64,000 nucleotides of DNA, from assembly GCA_963720235.1 (NCBI GenBank), contig OY970389.1:5208001-5272000 (forward strand), read 5' to 3'. Below, in pieces: positions 63,450 to 64,000 of this stretch (the stretch's first letter is position 1; the number at the start of each line of letters is the position of its first letter). The translations under genes and the position numbers were made by a program. Under the pieces are notes generated by a model. That model saw nothing but the letters and a program-made list of their open reading frames with translations, was not told the origin of the DNA and did no database searches. Source of the DNA: JACMLC01 sp963720235 (lineage in GTDB: Bacteria; Acidobacteriota; Blastocatellia; Pyrinomonadales; Pyrinomonadaceae).

Positions 63450-64000
63450 GCGCGGCAATGGCAGCACAAAACAGTACTGCAATCTTAAGGACAGACAAGG
63501 CTACGATTCGTTTCGGCGGTCTCGTCGCCGTCAACGAATTGTGCATGGATGTGCAGCCGCAGGAAATCTACGGATTGATTGGCCCAAACGGCGCGGGCAA
63601 GACAACTGTCTTTAATCTCTTGACGGGAGTTTACGAGCCGACTTCCGGCGAAATATATTTTCAGGGCAAAGAGATTCACGGCCTGCGGCCATATCAAATC
63701 GCAGGGCGCGGCGTCTCGCGCACCTTCCAGAACATACGCCTCTTTAGCAGCATGTCCGTCCTCGAAAATGTGATGACGGCCTGCCACATGCACACGCGGC
63801 AAACTCTGCCGGATGCTATCTTAAGAACTCCGCGTTTCTTTGCAGACGAGCGCGAGCACAGAAAGTTTTGTCTTGACCTACTGAACATCTTCGACCTCGC
63901 GCGCTTTCAGGATGAGCGCGGGACGAGTCTTCCTTACGGCAGCCAGCGCAGGCTTGAGATTGTGCGCGCACTTGCCACGCGCCCGAAGCTTCTACTGCTT
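63446..64000 (+). CDS. livG: branched-chain amino acid ABC transporter ATP-binding protein LivG, cut by window edge
   Basis: 185 residues visible, running off the right edge. Walker A GPNGAGKTT, Q-loop and RTFQNIRLFSSMSVLENVMT typical of LivG, signature LPYGSQRRLEIVRALATRPK. It energises import with LivF. AAGGAGGG at about 63430 precedes the ATG by roughly 9 bases. The Walker B Asp/Glu lie beyond the window. Ends the operon as far as is visible. Confidence 0.95.
   Translation, partial: MSAAMAAQNSTAILRTDKATIRFGGLVAVNELCMDVQPQEIYGLIGPNGAGKTTVFNLLTGVYEPTSGEIYFQGKEIHGLRPYQIAGRGVSRTFQNIRLFSSMSVLENVMTACHMHTRQTLPDAILRTPRFFADEREHRKFCLDLLNIFDLARFQDERGTSLPYGSQRRLEIVRALATRPKLLLL

Overview
The window looks like chromosomal DNA from an Acidobacteriota-type bacterium, most likely class Blastocatellia. 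This is inference, from secreted proteins ending in FG-GAP/VCBS-like repeats (DFDGDGKTD..FRPS), an Oar-like TonB receptor remnant and many palindromic intergenic repeats; no rRNA is present to confirm it. I see no tRNA, rRNA, CRISPR array or transposase gene.

Layout. 1-2428 (minus): UDP-GlcNAc 2-epimerase and UDP-sugar dehydrogenase for surface polysaccharide. 2663-8719: a coiled-coil lipoprotein, a di-haem peroxidase fused to FN3 and FG-GAP-like repeats, an APC permease and a secreted YbjN-like protein. 8991-13995: a 3'-5' exonuclease/family-A DNA polymerase carrying an intein, and a TMTC-like membrane TPR protein. 14397-25096 (minus): MFS permease, TonB receptor remnant, queF, DUF2383 protein, rhomboid protease, dicarboxylate symporter, nadK, GNAT, a Cys-cluster protein, a coiled-coil protein, tlyA and a membrane hypothetical. 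25377-31318: dxs, a Spy-like protein, an arsenic island (arsI, aquaporin, arsC, divergent arsR) and a Bcp peroxiredoxin. 31497-41640 (plus): a Kelch/FG-GAP-like secreted protein, an ECF sigma factor with a FecR-type anti-sigma protein, and a four-gene ABC-2 exporter locus whose first permease is frameshifted.

42526-48858 is a gas vesicle cluster: three GvpF/L paralogues, GvpG, a tandem ArsA/Get3-like ATPase, two GvpJ/S-like proteins, GvpK and GvpA. No gvpN is visible. It is followed by a sensor kinase, response regulator, STAS protein and hybrid kinase (48948-53642), which could control it or an adjacent stress response. 53677-59283 (minus): Dabb protein, SRPBCC protein, S9 peptidase, PLP-dependent decarboxylase and a glycine-zipper stress protein. 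59834-64000 (plus): a branched-chain amino acid type ABC importer (LivK, LivH, LivM, LivG), cut by the window edge.

The most unusual feature of the window is its intergenic DNA. Many gaps hold a long palindrome whose arm consists of two to four tandem copies of a short word (GCAAAGGC, CACAGAGA, GGAGTCT, GGGCAGT, GGATGAA, GGCAAAAGTAAAA). A second family of about 130 bp (ends TGCTGTGCGGAAAG) occurs four times, at least twice nested inside a word palindrome. These repeats run into the ends of several genes and lie inside the linker of the ArsA-like protein.
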